A stretch of 64,000 nucleotides of DNA from Devosia sp. XK-2 (GTDB lineage Bacteria; Pseudomonadota; Alphaproteobacteria; Rhizobiales; Devosiaceae). The notes under the pieces were generated by a model that was not told the DNA's origin, did not search any database, and was given only the letters and a program-made list of their open reading frames with translations. The stretch spans positions 1,322,501-1,386,500 of the forward strand of contig NZ_CP146608.1 in NCBI RefSeq assembly GCF_037113415.1. Direction: 5' to 3'. Shown in pieces: positions 9,601 to 17,554 of the stretch; positions within the stretch are counted from its first letter, which is position 1, and each line of letters opens with the position of its first letter. Both the position numbers and the translations under genes were made by a program.

Positions 9601-10641
9601 ATGATGAGTGTACGCTTTGGCCTTCTTGGCGCGGGTCGTATTGGCAAGGTGCATGCTAAGGCTGTGTCGGCCAATCCCAAGGCGAAACTGGTGGCCGTGG
9701 CCGATGCCATGGCCGATGCCGCCAAGGCGCTGGCGGATCAATATGCGGCGGAGGTACGCGACATCGAAGCCATTGAGGCGGCCTCCGATATCGATGCGGT
9801 CATCATCTGCACGCCCACCGACACCCATGCCGACCTGATCGAGCGCTTCGCCCGCGCGGGCAAGGCCATCTTTTGCGAAAAGCCCATTGATCTGGACGTT
9901 GAGCGCGTGAAGTCCTGCCTGCGAGTGGTCGATGAGGCTGGCGCGACCTTGATGGTCGGCTTCAACCGCCGCTTCGACCCGCACTTTCAGGCGGTCCGGG
10001 CTGCCATCGACGAGGGCCAGATCGGCGATGTGGAGATGGTCACCATCACCTCCCGCGATCCCGGCGCTCCGCCGGCGGACTATGTCAAACGCTCTGGCGG
10101 CATTTTCCGCGACATGACTATCCATGATTTCGACATGGCGCGTTTCCTGCTCGGCGAGGAAATCGAGACCGTCTCGGCCCAGGCTTCCGTGCTGGTCGAC
10201 AAGGCCATTGGCGACGCCGGTGACTTTGACAGCGCCTCGGTCATGCTCGCCACCGCCACGGGAAAACACGCCACCATCTCCAATTCGCGCCGCGCCGCCT
10301 ATGGCTATGATCAGCGCATCGAAGTGCATGGCTCCAAAGGCGCGGTTTCCGCGGAGAACCAGCGCCCGGTCTCCATCGAGATTGCCAACGCGACCGGTTA
10401 TACCCGCCCGCCACTGCATGATTTTTTCATGACCCGCTACACCGAAGCCTATGCCCGCGAAATCAGTAGCTTCATTGATTTCGTCGAGTCCAAGACGCCA
10501 GCCACGCCAAGCGGCGCCGATGGGCTGATCGCCCTGGCTTTGGCCGAAGCAGCGCTGAAATCGGTCGAGGAGGGCAGGGCCGTCAAGGTCAGCGAGATCA
10601 CCGGCCCGCTGGCCGATAGATCCGTCTTCCAGGGACGCTGA
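9601..10641 (+). CDS. iolG: Inositol 2-dehydrogenase (Gfo/Idh/MocA family)
   Basis: IolG oxidises myo-inositol to 2-keto-myo-inositol (scyllo-inosose) with NAD+, the entry step of the pathway. The 346-residue protein has the N-terminal Rossmann motif GLLGAGRIGKVHAKAV, the EKP motif (CEKPIDLD, about residues 97-104) and the catalytic Asp/His segment DMTIHDFDMARFLLGEE near residues 171-187. The ATG at 9601 is followed by a second ATG and preceded by GGTGGAG. It faces the minus-strand iolBEDC genes, separated by a pair of palindromic repeats. The neighbourhood supports inositol over other sugars. Confidence 0.93.
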   Translation: MMSVRFGLLGAGRIGKVHAKAVSANPKAKLVAVADAMADAAKALADQYAAEVRDIEAIEAASDIDAVIICTPTDTHADLIERFARAGKAIFCEKPIDLDVERVKSCLRVVDEAGATLMVGFNRRFDPHFQAVRAAIDEGQIGDVEMVTITSRDPGAPPADYVKRSGGIFRDMTIHDFDMARFLLGEEIETVSAQASVLVDKAIGDAGDFDSASVMLATATGKHATISNSRRAAYGYDQRIEVHGSKGAVSAENQRPVSIEIANATGYTRPPLHDFFMTRYTEAYAREISSFIDFVESKTPATPSGADGLIALALAEAALKSVEEGRAVKVSEITGPLADRSVFQGR

Positions 10642-10660
10642 TCGCCGGCGATACGCAGCG

Positions 10661-10740
10661 CCGCCCTCGGGCTCGACCCGAGGGCCATTCGCAACCCACG
10701 CAATTGCCTCTGCTGGCCCTCGGATCAAGTCCGAGGGCGG
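10661..10740. repeat. Inverted pair of CCCTCGG palindromes
   Basis: Two 27-base palindromic units (10661-10687 and 10714-10740) share the arms CCGCCCTCGG and CCGAGGGCCA. The second is the reverse complement of the first apart from the loop, so the pair forms a nested inverted repeat between the convergent iolG and iolB genes. It may serve as a terminator for both; such units are common intergenic repeats in alphaproteobacteria. Confidence 0.75.
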
Positions 10741-10764
10741 AAAAGCGCCCCTTGGCGCGCTGGA

Positions 10765-11565
10765 CTACCCCAGCATCCACTCATGCTCTGCCGCATTGTG
10801 GAACTTCCACACCCGCTTCGGCCCGGCCATGACGTTGAGATAATAGAGATCATATCCGGCGGTCGTTGCCACCGGGTGATAACCGCGCGGCACCAGCGTC
10901 ACGTCGCCATCTTCCACCGCCATGGCCTCATCCAGGCTCCGGTCATCGGTATAGACGCGCTGGAAGGCAAAGCCCTGCGGCGGGTTCATCCGGTGATAAT
11001 AGGTCTCTTCCAACTGGCTTTCATGCGGAAGATTGTCCTGGTCATGCTTATGCGGCGGGTAGGACGAGGTATTGCCCTGCGGGGTGATCACCTCCACCAC
11101 TAGCAAGGCATTGGCCGCGCCATCATCCTCGGGCATGATATTGTAGACATGCCGCACATTGGCGCCGGTTCCTCTGGTAATGCGCGGATGCGTGCCGGGC
11201 GCAATGACCTTGGCATGATGATCGCCACCGCCCGGCGCCGAACACACCGCCAGCTCCATCTCCGTGGTTGCATCCACAGCCCAATGCCGGCCTGCCGGCA
11301 CATAAAGCGCCCAGGGCGCCCCTTCGAACGGGCTCATGCGTTCGCCCAATTCGCCGAAATCCTCGCCGTCGACGGCAAAGCGACCCTTGCCGCTCACCAG
11401 CACCAGGCACACTTCCCTCTCGCCTGTCGGCTCGCCATAGGCCTCCCCGGGCGCCAGTTTGTGCAGCCCGAAACCGACATGGCTCCAACCCGCCGTTTCC
11501 GGCGTCACATCATGGATCTTGCCGGTCTTGCTCGTCGGCCGGACGAGAAGGGGGGACTTGCTCAT
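10765..11565 (-). CDS. iolB: 5-deoxy-glucuronate isomerase
   Basis: IolB isomerises 5-deoxy-D-glucuronate to 2-deoxy-5-keto-D-gluconate in inositol breakdown. The 266-residue protein shows the double-cupin IolB signatures: VGFGLHKLAPGE, the central block NTSSYPPHKHD with metal-binding His residues, LEETYYHRMNPPQGFAFQRVYTDD, and VPRGYHPVATTAGYDLYYLNVMAG. The ATG at 11565 lies inside the 3' end of the small membrane gene ahead of it, with a GGAGGA site. It is the last gene of the minus-strand iol operon. Confidence 0.96.
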   Translation of the reverse strand: MSKSPLLVRPTSKTGKIHDVTPETAGWSHVGFGLHKLAPGEAYGEPTGEREVCLVLVSGKGRFAVDGEDFGELGERMSPFEGAPWALYVPAGRHWAVDATTEMELAVCSAPGGGDHHAKVIAPGTHPRITRGTGANVRHVYNIMPEDDGAANALLVVEVITPQGNTSSYPPHKHDQDNLPHESQLEETYYHRMNPPQGFAFQRVYTDDRSLDEAMAVEDGDVTLVPRGYHPVATTAGYDLYYLNVMAGPKRVWKFHNAAEHEWMLG

Positions 11566-11761
11566 TTTCCATGTCCTCCTTGGGAAATTTATAGAAGAAA
11601 TTCCAGGCCACATAGGCCAGGGCCGCGCCCACCAGCAGCGCCCAGAACGAGTCTCTGGTGTAGAACAGTTCCCAGCCCAGCCACAGGGCGAGGAACACCG
11701 CCACCGCCACGCGCCGCCACATGGGGCGGAACCATTTGAGGTCGTTTTCTTTCAGCGCCAT
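11510..11761 (-). CDS. Small two-helix membrane protein in the iol operon
   Basis: This 83-residue protein has two hydrophobic segments (about residues 17-33 and 38-56) separated by a short loop, and a charged, proline-containing C-terminal tail. Its ATG has a good GGGAGG site. It lies between iolE (57 bases downstream of the iolE stop) and iolB, and its last 56 bases overlap the start of iolB in another frame. I do not recognise the family. Position suggests co-expression with inositol catabolism; a role in uptake or membrane association is only a guess. Confidence 0.65.
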   Translation of the reverse strand: MALKENDLKWFRPMWRRVAVAVFLALWLGWELFYTRDSFWALLVGAALAYVAWNFFYKFPKEDMENEQVPPSRPADEQDRQDP

Positions 11762-11818
11762 GGCCGCCTCCCTACTGATTCAGTTCGGCAAGGCTTTACC
11801 ACAGCCGCTTCAAAAGAC

Positions 11819-12736
11819 TCAGTTTTTCGGAAAACCCTCGGTTTCGACCTCATAGCCGGCGGCCCTCATCACCCGCATCAGCTCCTTGTGCCCAACCTGG
11901 GCCATTTTGAGCGGCGGATTGGCGACAGGGTCCTGCTCGGCCTCGACCACGAACCAGCCCTCATAGCCGTGATCGGCCAGCCGCTGCACGATGGCCCCGA
12001 AATCGAGCGATCCATCGCCCGGCACCGTGAAGGCGCCCAGCGCCACCGCATCGAGAAAACTCTGTTTCTGCCGATCCAGTCCATCGACCACGGCGCGGCG
12101 GATATCCTTGACATGCACATGGTTGATCCGCGCATGATGCTTGTCGATGGCGCGCAACACATCGCCGCCGGCAAAGGCCAGGTGCCCGGCATCGAGCAAT
12201 AGCGGAATGCCCGGACCCGAGGCCACCATAAAGGCATCCAGCTCCGGCTCGGTCTCGACCACCGCCGCCATATGATGGTGATAGCTCAGCGGCATGCCCT
12301 GCTCGGCGCACCATTCGCCAAACGCGGTCACCTTGCGCGCATAGGCCTTCATCTCGTCGTCCGAGAGCTTGGGCTTCCGCGCCAGTGGAATATCCCGCTT
12401 GCCCTGGATCGAGCGGCCCACCTCGCCATAGACGATGCAAGGCGCATTGACCGCCTTGAACAGTTCGATCATGGGCGCGATGCGGTCCTTATTGGCAGCG
12501 ATATCCTCGTCCACTAGCGTGCCCGAGAACCATCCGCCACACAGCGTGACGTCGGCGGCCCTGAGAATGGGCAGCATGACCTCCGGATCGTCCGGAAAAC
12601 GCCGGCCCTTTTCCATACCGGTGAACCCGGCCGAACGGGACTGCCGCAGGCATTCTTCGAGCGACACATCATCGCTCAATTCCACCAGATCGTCGTTCCA
12701 CCAGGCGATGGGCGACATGCCGAGTTTGGCTTTCAT
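11819..12736 (-). CDS. iolE: Myo-inosose-2 dehydratase
   Basis: IolE dehydrates 2-keto-myo-inositol to 3D-(3,5/4)-trihydroxycyclohexane-1,2-dione. The 305-residue protein is an AP-endonuclease-2-type TIM barrel: it opens KAKLGMSPIAWWNDDL, and carries FTGMEKGRRFP, LSYHHHMAAVVE, LLLDAGHLAFAGGD, INHVHVKDIR and GWFVVEAEQDP, which supply the expected metal-binding His/Asp/Glu residues. It starts 10 bases after the iolD stop, in the order iolC-iolD-iolE. Confidence 0.96.
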   Translation of the reverse strand: MKAKLGMSPIAWWNDDLVELSDDVSLEECLRQSRSAGFTGMEKGRRFPDDPEVMLPILRAADVTLCGGWFSGTLVDEDIAANKDRIAPMIELFKAVNAPCIVYGEVGRSIQGKRDIPLARKPKLSDDEMKAYARKVTAFGEWCAEQGMPLSYHHHMAAVVETEPELDAFMVASGPGIPLLLDAGHLAFAGGDVLRAIDKHHARINHVHVKDIRRAVVDGLDRQKQSFLDAVALGAFTVPGDGSLDFGAIVQRLADHGYEGWFVVEAEQDPVANPPLKMAQVGHKELMRVMRAAGYEVETEGFPKN

Positions 12737-12746
12737 CGATTGTCTC

Positions 12747-14594
12747 CTACCCGGCCCGTTGTGCCTTGAGCGCTTTTACATAGGCCTCACGCGCCGCATT
12801 GACCTGCGGACGCTCGCTGACTTCCGGCACCGCAACATCCCACCAATGGCCACCCTCATCGGTGGTGATCAGCGGGTCGGTGTCGATGACGAAAACATGC
12901 ACGCCGCCAGCGCCCTCGCTTTGAACCAGCGCGGCCTCCAGCTCGGCCAGCGACGACACCTTGCCCGCCTTGGCGCCCATGGCGGCGGCATGCGCAGCAA
13001 AGTCCACATTGGGCATTGTCTCATGCCGCGTATCGCGGAAGAGATTGTTGAAATTGGCGCCACCCGTGGCCATTTGCAGCCGGTTGATGCAGCCATAGCC
13101 GGAATTGTCGAGCACAACGATGGTGAGCCGGATACCCAGCATGACCGCACTGACGATCTCAGAGTTCATCATCAGATAGGAGCCATCGCCCACCATGACC
13201 ACGGTGTCGCTATCCGGCCGCGCCAGCGCCACGCCCAGCCCCGCCGCAATCTCGTAACCCATGGTCGAAAAACCATACTCGAGATGATAGCTGCCCGGGG
13301 CGTCGGCGCGCCAAAGCTTATGCAACTCGCCTGGCAGCCCGCCTGCCGCGCAAACCAGCGTCGCCTTGCCGCGCCCGCGCTGCACCGCACCGATAACCTG
13401 CGCGTCAGACGGCAATTCGGCATTGGATGCGGCGCGCGCCGCATCGGCCGCCTTGAGCCATTCTGTCTTGCCATTCAAGGCCTTGTCGGTCCAGGCGGAA
13501 TCAACCTGCCAACCGGTCAGCGCTGCATCGAGTGCCTCCAGGCCAACCCGGGCATCGGCCACTAGCGGCAGGCCTTCATGCTTCATGGCATCGAAAACCT
13601 GCACATTGAGGCCAACGATTTTGAGGTCCTCATTCTTGAACAGCGCCCAGGACCCGGTGGTGAAATCCTGCAGCCGGGTGCCCACCGCCAGCACCACATC
13701 GGCCTCTTCGGCAAGAGCATTGGAGGCTGACGTGCCGGTTACGCCAACCGAACCCATATTGAGCTTATGGTCGTGAGGCAGGGAACTTTTCCCCGCCTGC
13801 GTCTCCATCACCGGAATGCCATGGTCCTCGGCAAAGGCAGCAAGGCTTTCGCTCGCCTCCGAATAGAGCACACCACCGCCGGCAATGATCACCGGCTTTT
13901 TCGCCAGTTTCAGTGCCGCCGCCGCAGTCGCAAATTCGTCAGCATCAGGCATGATCCGGCGCGGTACCCACACCTTTTCGGCAAAGAAGCTCTCCGGATA
14001 GTCATAGGCTTCCGCCTGCACATCCTGGCAAAGCGACAGCGTTACCGGTCCGCATTCGGCCGGGTCGGTCAGCACCTGCATGGCCCGGCGCAGCGCCGGA
14101 ATGATCTGTTCTGGCCGGGTGATCCGGTCGAAATAGCGGCTGACCGGCTTGAAGCAGTCATTGGCCGAAATCGTGCCATCGCCGAAATCCTCCACCTGCT
14201 GCAGCACAGGGTCGGGCAGCCGGTTGGCAAAGACATCGCCGGGCAGCAGCAGTACTGGAATGCGGTTCACATGGGCCAGCGCTGCGGCTGTCACCATATT
14301 AAGCGCGCCCGGTCCGATGGACGAGGTACACGCCATGAAGCGGCGGCGGAAATTGGCCTTGGCATAGGCGATGGCGGCATGCGCCATACTTTGCTCGTTC
14401 TGGCCGCGAAAGGTCGGCAGCTCGTCCTTGACGGCATGCAGCGCTTCACCGACGCCGGCGACATTGCCATGCCCGAAAATGGCCCAGACCCCGCCGAAGA
14501 TCGGCACGGTCTCGCCATTGATGACCGTTTTCTGCGCGCTCAAAAACCGCGCGACTGCCTGCGCCATAGTCAGGCGAATGGTATTCTGGCTCAT
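12747..14594 (-). CDS. iolD: 3D-(3,5/4)-trihydroxycyclohexane-1,2-dione hydrolase
   Basis: IolD opens the trihydroxycyclohexanedione ring to 5-deoxy-D-glucuronate using thiamine diphosphate. The 615-residue protein has the three ThDP-enzyme domains: N-terminal Pyr domain (NGETVPIFGGVWAIFGHGNV, then the Glu-containing QNEQSMAHAAIAYAKA), a central domain, and the C-terminal PP domain with the cofactor motif GDGSYLMMN...DNSGYGCIN. The ATG at 14594 overlaps the iolC stop by four bases; the open frame extends upstream, but that part is shadow of iolC. Confidence 0.96.
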   Translation of the reverse strand: MSQNTIRLTMAQAVARFLSAQKTVINGETVPIFGGVWAIFGHGNVAGVGEALHAVKDELPTFRGQNEQSMAHAAIAYAKANFRRRFMACTSSIGPGALNMVTAAALAHVNRIPVLLLPGDVFANRLPDPVLQQVEDFGDGTISANDCFKPVSRYFDRITRPEQIIPALRRAMQVLTDPAECGPVTLSLCQDVQAEAYDYPESFFAEKVWVPRRIMPDADEFATAAAALKLAKKPVIIAGGGVLYSEASESLAAFAEDHGIPVMETQAGKSSLPHDHKLNMGSVGVTGTSASNALAEEADVVLAVGTRLQDFTTGSWALFKNEDLKIVGLNVQVFDAMKHEGLPLVADARVGLEALDAALTGWQVDSAWTDKALNGKTEWLKAADAARAASNAELPSDAQVIGAVQRGRGKATLVCAAGGLPGELHKLWRADAPGSYHLEYGFSTMGYEIAAGLGVALARPDSDTVVMVGDGSYLMMNSEIVSAVMLGIRLTIVVLDNSGYGCINRLQMATGGANFNNLFRDTRHETMPNVDFAAHAAAMGAKAGKVSSLAELEAALVQSEGAGGVHVFVIDTDPLITTDEGGHWWDVAVPEVSERPQVNAAREAYVKALKAQRAG

Positions 14595-16510
14595 GGCCTC
14601 TCCCAAATCTCCACCAGCGCCCCGAAGCGCTTTGCCATATCGGCAACCGCTTCTTCGTCGCTCATCTTGTTGTCCAGCCAATCGCGGGCCGCATCGGCAA
14701 ATATCGTGCGTCCCACGGCAAAGCCCTTCACCGTTCGAGACGATTTTGCGATGGCAAATCCCGCCTCCAGCTCGGCCTGCGGGGCATCCAGCCCCAGTAG
14801 AACGACTCCGCGGCAATAGGGGTCGCGGTCCTCGATGACGCTGTCGATTTCCGCCCAGGCCGCCGCGCTCGGTTGCGCCTCCAGCTTCCACCAGTCCGGC
14901 TTTATGCCGGCATCGTAAACCTCGCTCAGCGCGCTCGCCACCGTGTCCTCGCCCAGTGTGCCGTGCTTGCCGGCAATGATTTCCACCAGCAATTCCCGCC
15001 CGATCTTGCGCGCCGCGTCGAAAGCCGCCCGCAGCTTGGCAATCTGCTCACGCCGCAAGTCCGCAGGGTCGTCCGGATGGAAGAAACATAGCACCTTGAT
15101 GCAGTGATCTACCGGCCAGTCGATCAGTCGCGATCCCAGATCCTGGCTGAACTCGAATTGCAACGGGCGCGAGCCGGGCAGTTCAATGGGTTTTGCGACC
15201 CAGAAATCCTTGATCGCGCTGGCGGCGAAAAGCGCGTCCCGGCCATATTTGTCGTCCAGCAGCATGCCGAAGCCGTCCCGGCCACTGGCAATCTGCTTTG
15301 CCGCCTGCACGGCCAATACCTTGAAGTCGGGCAGCCGCGCCAATTTGGCGGCATCGCCTTCGGCCATATCCTCAAGCTGTGCGCGATGGTCGATGGCCAG
15401 CGCCATCAGCTTGGTTATTGCGCGTCGGCGCGTGGTCGTCCAATGCACATGGTTGATCGTCGCATCCTTGCGTAGCGCCCGTTCCGGGCTGCCCTTTTCG
15501 AGGAAGAATTGCAGCTCGTCCCATGTCGGAATTTCCGGCGCACAGAGCAGGCGCGACACGGCAAAGGCACCACAGGCATTGGCCCAGGTGGCGCTGGTCT
15601 GGTGGCTTTCACCGCGCAACCATCCGCGCAGGAAACCGCTCATGAAAGCATCGCCCGCGCCCAGGACATTATAAACTTCGATCGGAAAGCCTTGTCCCAC
15701 AATACCGTCTTCCAGATCGTCCGGTATGGCGCCGTCATAGACGATGCAGCCCATGGGCCCGCGCTTCAGGACAATCACGGCGGGAGACAGAGACCGGATC
15801 GTCTTGAGCGCGGAACTGATGTCTTCGGTGCCGGCAGCAATGAGCACTTCCTCTTCCGTGCCCACGATGAGGTCGCATTCCGGCAACACGCTGCGCAACT
15901 TTTCAGACACAACGTCCGAAGCGATATAGCGGCTGTCACCGGCGTCGTGGCCGGCCAGCCCCCAGAGGTTAGGGCGGTAATCGATGTCAAAAACCACCTT
16001 GGCGCCGGCCTCGCGGGCAATGCGCATGGCCTTGCGTTGCGCCTTATTGCTCTCCGGCCTGGCGAAATGCGTGCCGGTCACCAGCACCGCGCGCGCCGAG
16101 CGGATGAAATCTTCGTCGATATCGCCTTCGTCGAGCGCCGCATCGGCACAATTGTCGCGATAAAAGATCAGCGGGAAGGATTTGTCGTTTTCCACCGAGA
16201 GCAGGACGAGCGCCGTCAACCGCTCCGGGTCCGTGACGATCCCCGCTGTTTCCACCCCTTCCCGGGCCAGTTGCTCGCGAATGAAACGGCCCATCTGCTC
16301 GTCCCCGACCCGGGTGATCAATGCCGATTTCAGGCCCAGCCGCGCCGTGCCCACGGCGATATTTGTCGGACAGCCGCCAACCGATTTGGCAAAGCTGGCA
16401 ACGTCCTCCAGCCGGGTTCCGATTTGTTGCCCATAAAGGTCTACCGAGGCGCGGCCAATGGTAATGACATCAAGTGGGGCATCGGTGGTGCTGGCGGCGG
16501 CAACGGGCAA
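14591..16510 (-). CDS. iolC: 5-dehydro-2-deoxygluconokinase fused to a DUF2090 aldolase-like domain
   Basis: The N-terminal half (about residues 10-325) is a PfkB-family kinase that phosphorylates 2-deoxy-5-keto-gluconate: it has ITIGRASVDLYG, GGCPTNIAVGTARLG and the anion-hole motif GAGDAFMSGF. The C-terminal half (about 335-635) is a DUF2090 domain, related to class I aldolases and probably supplying the IolJ-type aldolase step. Such fusions are common in rhizobia. I prefer the TTG start at 16510, which follows GGAG at good spacing; a GTG at 16549 gives 13 more residues without a clear site. Half-site operators lie upstream. Confidence 0.92.
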   Translation of the reverse strand: MPVAAASTTDAPLDVITIGRASVDLYGQQIGTRLEDVASFAKSVGGCPTNIAVGTARLGLKSALITRVGDEQMGRFIREQLAREGVETAGIVTDPERLTALVLLSVENDKSFPLIFYRDNCADAALDEGDIDEDFIRSARAVLVTGTHFARPESNKAQRKAMRIAREAGAKVVFDIDYRPNLWGLAGHDAGDSRYIASDVVSEKLRSVLPECDLIVGTEEEVLIAAGTEDISSALKTIRSLSPAVIVLKRGPMGCIVYDGAIPDDLEDGIVGQGFPIEVYNVLGAGDAFMSGFLRGWLRGESHQTSATWANACGAFAVSRLLCAPEIPTWDELQFFLEKGSPERALRKDATINHVHWTTTRRRAITKLMALAIDHRAQLEDMAEGDAAKLARLPDFKVLAVQAAKQIASGRDGFGMLLDDKYGRDALFAASAIKDFWVAKPIELPGSRPLQFEFSQDLGSRLIDWPVDHCIKVLCFFHPDDPADLRREQIAKLRAAFDAARKIGRELLVEIIAGKHGTLGEDTVASALSEVYDAGIKPDWWKLEAQPSAAAWAEIDSVIEDRDPYCRGVVLLGLDAPQAELEAGFAIAKSSRTVKGFAVGRTIFADAARDWLDNKMSDEEAVADMAKRFGALVEIWERP

Positions 16511-16561
16511 GGCGGTAACTCCACGATGGAACGACCGGCAATGAAACACAGGTTCCAGAAA

Positions 16562-16595
16562 TTCTCAAGATAGAATATTCATTCTGCGAATGGAA
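16562..16595 (-). promoter_or_regulatory. Candidate IolR operator array before iolC
   Basis: Four half-sites occur at an exact 10-base period: TTCT-N6-AGAA-N6-TTCT-N6-GGAA. This is a degenerate and extended form of the GGAA-N6-TTCC motif reported for rhizobial IolR. It lies between the iolR stop and the iolC start, so it would control the iolCDE-iolB operon. Confidence 0.5.
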
Positions 16596-16610
16596 TGCGG
16601 CGGCGCGTCA

Positions 16611-17441
16611 TCACCCCATGCGGCGTTTTTCCGCCACGCTGACCGTCAGGGCCATGGCAAAGGCCATGCTGGCCGATAGCGAGCGAAAGCCGGCATGATC
16701 CGCTTCAACCAGTTCAAACCAGACCCTGGAGCGGGCGGCGAGCGGCGAAAGCGCCGAATCGGTGAGGCTGACGACCGGCACACCCATTTCACTCATCATC
16801 CTGGCCTGCTCGGCGGTTTCGGCAGCATAGGGTGAGAAGCTGACCGCCAGGGCCGCATCCGATGGCTTGGCAAAGGCGAGCAGATCGTCGTCATTGCCAG
16901 CGGCTGTACTGACCAGCCGGCAGGGCACTTTGAGCTTTCCGAAGGCATAGGACATATAGGTGACGATGGGAAAACTGCGCCGGCGCGCAAGCAGATAAAT
17001 CGTGTCTGCACTGGCCAACAGGGAGACGGCCTGCTCGAAAGCAGCCGGATCGATTGAGCTGGTCAGGCTTTCAAGGCTCTTGTGACCCGCGGTAACGAAG
17101 CCATTGAGGATCGAAATCCCGTCGGCCTGGGCCGTTCCCGCCGCCTCCAGGTCACGCAAGCGGTCCTCATAGCTGCTATTGCGTCCCTTGAGCCGCTCCT
17201 GAAAGAGCTGCTGCAGCCCGGAAAACCCGTCAAATCCGAAATGCTGGGCGAAACGAACCAGTGTAGAGGGCTGCACCTGCGCTGCCTGGGCGATGCTTGC
17301 GGTCGTGCCGAAGGCGATTTCATCCGGCCGTTCCAGTGCATAGCTGGCCACCTGCATCAACCGCTTTGGCAGCGTGTCGCGCCCTTCGACAATGGCGGCG
17401 CGCAAGCTGACAAAATCGCGTGGTGGAACCTGGCCGGTCAT
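16611..17441 (-). CDS. iolR: RpiR-family regulator of inositol catabolism
   Basis: This 276-residue repressor has an N-terminal RpiR HTH domain (about residues 15-85, with FGTTASIAQAAQVQPSTLVRFAQHFGFDGFSGLQQLFQ) and a C-terminal SIS sugar-binding domain (about 120-250, with LLASADTIYLLARRRSFPIVTYM and PVVSLTDSALSPLA). In rhizobia IolR represses iol genes until an inositol-pathway intermediate binds. The ATG at 17441 is chosen because HTH homology begins soon after; an upstream in-frame start at 17522 would run through the operator and terminator. It is the first gene of the minus-strand iol set. Confidence 0.9.
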   Translation of the reverse strand: MTGQVPPRDFVSLRAAIVEGRDTLPKRLMQVASYALERPDEIAFGTTASIAQAAQVQPSTLVRFAQHFGFDGFSGLQQLFQERLKGRNSSYEDRLRDLEAAGTAQADGISILNGFVTAGHKSLESLTSSIDPAAFEQAVSLLASADTIYLLARRRSFPIVTYMSYAFGKLKVPCRLVSTAAGNDDDLLAFAKPSDAALAVSFSPYAAETAEQARMMSEMGVPVVSLTDSALSPLAARSRVWFELVEADHAGFRSLSASMAFAMALTVSVAEKRRMG

Positions 17442-17453
17442 GCATGCCCCCGT

Positions 17454-17477
17454 GGAATGTGTGTTCCATATCTGGAA
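17454..17477 (-). promoter_or_regulatory. Perfect IolR-type operator before iolR
   Basis: GGAA-N6-TTCC-N6-GGAA, with perfect half-sites at a 10-base period, lies 12 bases upstream of the iolR start. It matches the published GGAA-N6-TTCC rhizobial IolR box exactly and suggests autoregulation. Confidence 0.65.
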
Positions 17478-17493
17478 CAAATCGATGGCGCCC

Positions 17494-17530
17494 GCAAGAA
17501 AAAGGGGCAGGATGCGATGCATCCTGCCCC
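17494..17530 (-). terminator. Rho-independent terminator of ribN
   Basis: On the minus strand, a perfect 12-base-pair stem (GGGGCAGGATGC with a three-base loop) is followed directly by TTTTTCTT. It lies 24 bases after the ribN stop and ahead of the iolR promoter region. Confidence 0.9.
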
Positions 17531-17554
17531 CTCGACCACCGGAGTTTGGCAGCG

